From positions 23,532,949-23,596,948 of the forward strand of contig NC_135553.1 of assembly GCF_964340395.1 (NCBI RefSeq): 64,000 nucleotides of DNA, given 5' to 3'. Shown here in pieces: positions 54,061 to 64,000 of the stretch. Both the position numbers and the translations under genes were made by a program. Origin of the DNA: Glandiceps talaboti (taxonomy: Eukaryota > Hemichordata > Enteropneusta > Spengelidae). Under the pieces are notes generated by a model. That model searched no databases, was not told the DNA's origin, and was given only the letters and a program-made list of their open reading frames with translations. Positions within the stretch are counted from its first letter, which is position 1. The number at the start of each line of letters is the position of its first letter.

Positions 54061-54593
54061 CGTGACAAATTGTGTATGGAAGGTCTACAGCTGGGACCAA
54101 AGTCTAATTTTAGGATTGACATACAGGATGTAAAATAATATTTTTGATATCTAGGAGTCAGTTTAAGTTCTAATTTGCCACCAGGTGTACAAAATAAAAT
54201 TGTAACGTTAACACGCTATAATTACAATTGAATCGGCAAAATTGAGTCTAGCAAACTAAAATTCTAGATAATGTGTGACGTCGGAGTTATTATATTACCT
54301 ACAATTACTTCATAACGTATGACGTTATTTATAATTATGGAAAATTGAAAGCCTTATTGGTATTCGAAAAGTAAAAGTTTTTTAAGGGTTGAAGTTTTTC
54401 ATTGTTATTTTTTTCCTTGAACGAGGACGAGTTGTCTTTCAATATGACGAGAGTTGTCAGATTCTCGCGACCTCAAATTAATGTGTGTACTTCGTGTTTT
54501 AGTTAAGGTTCATTTGAAATGACAAACTGCCAAAGTAGGTGTCAATACAATTTTTTTTTATTGAACGTGGGTTAAACGAAATGGAATGTAACT

Positions 54594-54674
54594 ATTCATT
54601 CATTCATTCATTCATTCATTCATTCATTCATTCATTCATTCATTCATTCATTCATTCATTCATTCATTCATTCA
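54594..54674. repeat. (ATTC)n microsatellite
   Basis: About 20 ATTC units upstream of the gene B promoter. Confidence 0.97.
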
Positions 54675-55148
54675 AATATAAGGAATACTGTTTTCTATTA
54701 TTACTAATAATATTTATGAATTGATCAAGTGTCATATTTTTTATTAGTACAACGAATTAGTACCAACTGCTACATTAATATTTCTCTGACGTCACAGAAA
54801 TCACGGCGCGTTTGTAATTAGTCGTGTGCTCTTGATTTAACTCCCAAGGTTAAATATGTGACGCAAATGAACACTTTTCACTGAAATACTTTCTGTATAT
54901 TGTCATCAAAATTAAGAGGCTATGTAATAAAATATTAATTTCCTATTAAAGTGTGTTGATATATGTATTGTCTGTCTACTCAAATCACTGTAATCTGTTT
55001 ACGGACCAGCTGTGCAGAGATCTGATCACGTAATCGTTAAGCTGGTGGTTTGTGAATTATTATTAACAGGGCGGCGCCATTTGCGACATGAAGGCGACCT
55101 ACTGTCCGCCATTTTGTATTTGAGGGTGTAATTTTACCATACCGCGTA

Positions 55149-55166
55149 CCGCCACCTAGTGGTCAG
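55149..55166 (+). promoter_or_regulatory. CTCF-like motif
   Basis: CCGCCACCTAGTGGTCAG resembles the CCAC-N-AG-x-GG core of CTCF sites. It lies in a GC-richer island (55070-55170) that also has GCCATTTGCG and GCCATTTTG, YY1-like motifs. Confidence 0.4.
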
Positions 55167-56379
55167 GCTATCACCCACCAGTATGATAGTTTGTTCGGTA
55201 AAGGAATGCAGTCATTGGCATCTTGTAAAGGACGGGAATTAACTTGAAACAATCGGGCATACAACACGTGTTCGAGTCGTTGAAGTTGAACTGATAGGGA
55301 AATCGGGAGGGGGGGGGGACTTGAATTCCGAATGGAAAAGCGTGTGTGAATGTGATTTATCGTAGATAAGGCGCCAAATGATTTGACGAATTAGAAATGT
55401 TGGATTCAGAATCAAACTCAAATCAGATTTATTCTATTTCACAACAATGACATCTCCAAGTAAAAATTATTTTACTTTAACGTTTTTGCAAGGTGTTTAA
55501 AATGTACCACACATATATTTATGTATAACTCATTCTACCCTTTCTTTTAGTTCTGAGTCATAAGACTTACTACTAGGCCAATTGTTTAACATTTGGGATG
55601 CCATACTTGCCGTAAATCATAATCGTTCTATCTTTTGACTCCAAAATTGTTAATTCTGTTTTATGTTAACTATTATATAGTTATGTTACTATTACTATGT
55701 ATGGTCCTACTTTGAAATTGGCAATAAATAAATGAATAAGTTCTCGGAAAATTACGGCTGAATGATAATTTCAACTTATTACTATACTACTAATATATTC
55801 AATTGACAAGTACAATGTCTATTTATTGGTATTTCAACACTTTTCAGTTTAAACATATTGTTAGTTAAGTTGACTGATTAAAAAATTAATGCCATATTTT
55901 CAGCTAGTGTAGGTCGAGGTACCAGTGAATTCACCCTGAAGCAGAATGGATAACATGGTATATAGAAATACTGAAAGTCACTTTTATACGGCCAGTCTGT
56001 AACTTTATATATGGTATTTGTGGCTACTTGTGCTTCATATTGAATTTCACTTATAATGTACTTTTTTTTAATGTCTAGAAACTCGCTGCAGTTATCCAGG
56101 TATATTGCATAACATGATTTTCTGATGTAATTTATTAGTTACCTATACTTTCAAAAACACACCACTGCTTCTTTTACGTATACGGCACCGTGCAGAGAAA
56201 TTTACTCTTGCTTGAGAAAATGCCTTCCTTCCTTCACCGTCAACTGCTGTGTCCCCTCAGCTTTGCAATTGCTCATAAATGATGTTTTGTCTGCATTACC
56301 ATGTATATGTATTTGTGCACTGAGTTATATATTAGCCCCGAAAATGGTTCGCAGTTGCAGAATATGTCACTTTAGTTCT

Positions 56380-56720
56380 GCCCGTTTCAGGTTAGTGTTA
56401 ACTGGCTGTTTGATACAACCGTGCAGAAACTAAATAAGACACTGTACATTCGACGTTTTAAGATAAGATTACAATTTCTTGCTATACTTTTATTCTGAAA
56501 TAAACCATATAAACGTGTACTGCAATTAGACGCAGACACATGGGCGCCAATGATTTGTTGTCTGCATTTGATGTCTGCATGATAGCACATTAATTCATGT
56601 TATTTAGACAAAATGTAGCAAGAAACTGTATTCATTCAATCCTGCCAGCATGTGCAATTTTTTGTTTTGTTCTGCATGGTTGTATCAAACAGAGCCAGAG
56701 AGAACGCTAACATGCAATGG
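56380..56720. repeat. weak foldback / inverted repeat
   Basis: GGCTGTTTGATACAACCGTG at about 56404 is mirrored by TGCATGGTTGTATCAAACAG at about 56674. A similar sequence (CTGTATCAAACAGAG) occurs near 5898 in intron 1 of the transporter, so it is probably a dispersed element. Confidence 0.6.
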
Positions 56721-58731
56721 GCTGCAACCGTTTGTGTACTATAACTGTAAATTCACAACATACAAATCATGGCGGACAGATTGGTAGTCTTATTTTTGCT
56801 TTCTGTGGTTGTTAGGAAGTGTGTTCAACATGTACCGTCTTAACTACTGCTATACCAGAGAGAACAAAAAACAGACATCGACGCATTATTAAGGTGAAGA
56901 ACGATGTAAATGCGATACTTTATTGTAAGCATAAGCTTATCATACTTAACACAGCAAGACATTAAGGTAAATAACCTACAAAGACACACATGGTCAGTTT
57001 TATCAACAACCATTCCAGAAAACACACCACAGTGGGCTTAATCTGCTAGCGAAACAATATATGGAGCGGGTTACCATTACACAGCGAAAATCCCCTACCA
57101 TATGTTTACAAATACCAGCGACAGATTGGTATTTTTACTATAGTTGAGATTTCAATATGACAAAGACTTTAAATGTCAACCAACTTCGCTCTCTTGATAA
57201 TCTGGTAATTAAAGCGCTAAATTTGTTCATATTAAGCCACAGGGGATGCTTATAAAACAAACGCCGCCAGCAAGAATATGGACTCCTGATTTGGCATCAG
57301 TTTATAAGCAGTGTAAACAAGCACACAGTGTAGATATGGGTGATATAATAATAATGTTTTTGCTATAGCTTCGTCATAAAGCAATAAATGATGACATGAT
57401 ATTCTTGCGCATCTTCATTTTCTACGCTTTGTCTTACAGAGCTGTGAATATTCGAGGGCTCCTCCAATATCCTCCATTATGAAATCTAGACAACTGAGGG
57501 CGAATTTCCAAACCTACTGAACAATGTGGTCGTTCAGTTCCTTTACCAAGAGATTTGTATTATTCATTTTCAGATAACGCGTAGGATGACAACGAGTAAA
57601 TATTATGGACTCTTCAATTTTATCTACGGCTAATTAGTACGTTCAGCAAGGAGCATCCAAAAATGCTGACGATTTCCCTCTATTGCCCATGATCAACAAT
57701 TTTCTTGTTTCGTTAGTGGACGACATGTAGTGATCTATGATCAAATGTGGTGATTTACCTAGTAAGCTAAAAGGACAAAATAGCTTTGTTTTTAGCTAGA
57801 GAGACCAAGAAAAGAGTAACTTAAATATAATTATTTCTTTCTAGAACACTGTTTAACTCTATCTCAAATAATTTACAATATTCATTTAAAAGATTGGATC
57901 TTGTTAGCGCAATGTCTTGCCCGCATAACATGTCCACAAGTATGAGAACAATTATCTCTATATGGCTTTTTGATAGAAAGTATTTCGATATTGCACAAGT
58001 ATTTAGCATGTACATCGGATCCAAGTATGGAGAACGATTTCATTTCTTAGAAGTTGAAATCACAGATTTGTTCACCAAATATCTAAATTTATCACATTGT
58101 AAATAGTCCATTTAGATAAGGGTTGTGGCAAACATTTCTACTCGTTTTACTCAAATATAATTTTACTGTTTTCTTACGATGGCTTAAACTATCGGAGCAA
58201 ATATGTATTGTAGTGTTTACGTGCAAATTGAAACAACCCCAGGCCCTTGATGGAATTGACTAATTAAGCAACCATCTTTTAAAAATAACATGTCTTTTGT
58301 GTGAGCTGATGAACTGAAAGCAGTGAACATAAAATTGAGGTAAGTAAACATAGAGTTGAAAAGTGGAAGGCTTCACTTCAACTGCTGGACGTAGAATTCT
58401 ATTTCAGGTGCAAACGACGAGAGAATGTTTTACTTGAGGATTCCATCGCTGAAACACGGAAGATAATAACATTTTCAGCCTCCATGATACTAGTAAATGC
58501 CCGGTTCATGAGTCATTGTTCAAACTCTATAATCGTGTATATACGTTGACACTGTGTCTACATTTATTCATTTTATACAATATATATTAATATTTTGATA
58601 CCGATTGTACACCTTGTATGTTGTACCACTGTCAACGGGCCTAGAATTGAATGTATGTACAATTTGAAATATTTTACAGATACGTGATAATTATGAACTT
58701 AGGGTTTTGGATATATATTACAGTTATTTTT

Positions 58732-63760
<5,029 letters not shown>

Positions 63761-64000
63761 CTTTGATAGGAATGCAAACATGTAAAAAGTTATTAATTTA
63801 CGATTTTGATATGTGGTCTAGGATCGACAAATACTAAAATAGTTTTGATACATCAATTGTCGTTATTTGGAGAACATAACTCCCTCTCCATTCTCGGCCA
63901 GCAAGCTGTATTTTTTAAGACAAATGTCTAATTAACTACTCCATTGGGAGGCTGTTATCGCAAAAAGCATGAGAAATGCCATAATTTAATGTAACAACAG

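Larger units (their letters stand above)
54061..58731. other. intergenic DNA between gene B promoter and gene A 3' end
   Basis: No coding exon recognised. It contains an (ATTC)n tract (54594-54674), a CTCF-like site near 55150, a weak foldback around 56380-56720, and the inferred gene A polyadenylation signal near 58565. Confidence 0.55.

Overview
This window is metazoan nuclear DNA: AT-rich, with large introns, GT-AG splice sites, many microsatellites and many short hairpin transposons. Nothing in it is prokaryotic. The gene content (an SLC26A11-type transporter and shuffled extracellular proteins with VWD, C8, TIL, EGF and C-type lectin modules) suggests a marine invertebrate, perhaps an invertebrate deuterostome or a lophotrochozoan. 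I cannot fix the species. All gene models below were built by hand from reading frame, splice sites and intron phase; there is no transcript evidence.

Region 1 (1-5367) has no gene I can support. It holds a long inverted repeat and may contain an unrecognised 5' UTR exon of the next gene. Region 2 (5368-26873, + strand) is a complete SLC26A11-like sulfate/anion transporter gene with 14 common coding exons and two candidate terminal exons. The proximal one (23710-23864) resembles the C terminus of vertebrate SLC26A11. The distal one (26785-26873) follows a roughly 600-bp pyrimidine tract. Its introns carry foldback elements, an antisense ORF with a 2A-like motif (6399-6923), and two 31-bp tandem arrays that each duplicate an exon end together with its splice donor. 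Region 3 (26874-31613) is gene-free apart from 3' UTR sequence and one foldback element.

Region 4 (31614-50785, - strand) is gene B, a secreted mosaic protein of about 1603 residues in 26 coding exons: signal peptide, short Cys-rich module, CTLD, linker, VWD-C8-TIL-EGF, CTLD, linker, VWD-C8-TIL-EGF, four copies of a small eight-cysteine repeat, a third degenerate VWD, and a short end. Intron phases are identical in the two large modules, so they arose by duplication of one block. A likely promoter and non-coding first exon lie near 53950-54060, with CRE-like sites. Region 5 (54.1-58.7 kb) is intergenic and contains a CTCF-like site near 55.15 kb.

Region 6 (58732-63760, - strand, 5' end beyond the window) is gene A. 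It is a tandem array of at least eight one-exon copies of the same eight-cysteine repeat, ending in a Thr/Pro-rich terminal exon. The repeat has the form C-x3-C-G-G-x-C-x3-C-x(9-12)-C-x-C-x(4-7)-C-C and is encoded by phase 1-1 exons of 120-135 bp. I do not recognise it as a named family. It is shared by two adjacent genes, as a pure array in one and grafted into a VWD/lectin protein in the other, and is the best candidate here for something undescribed.
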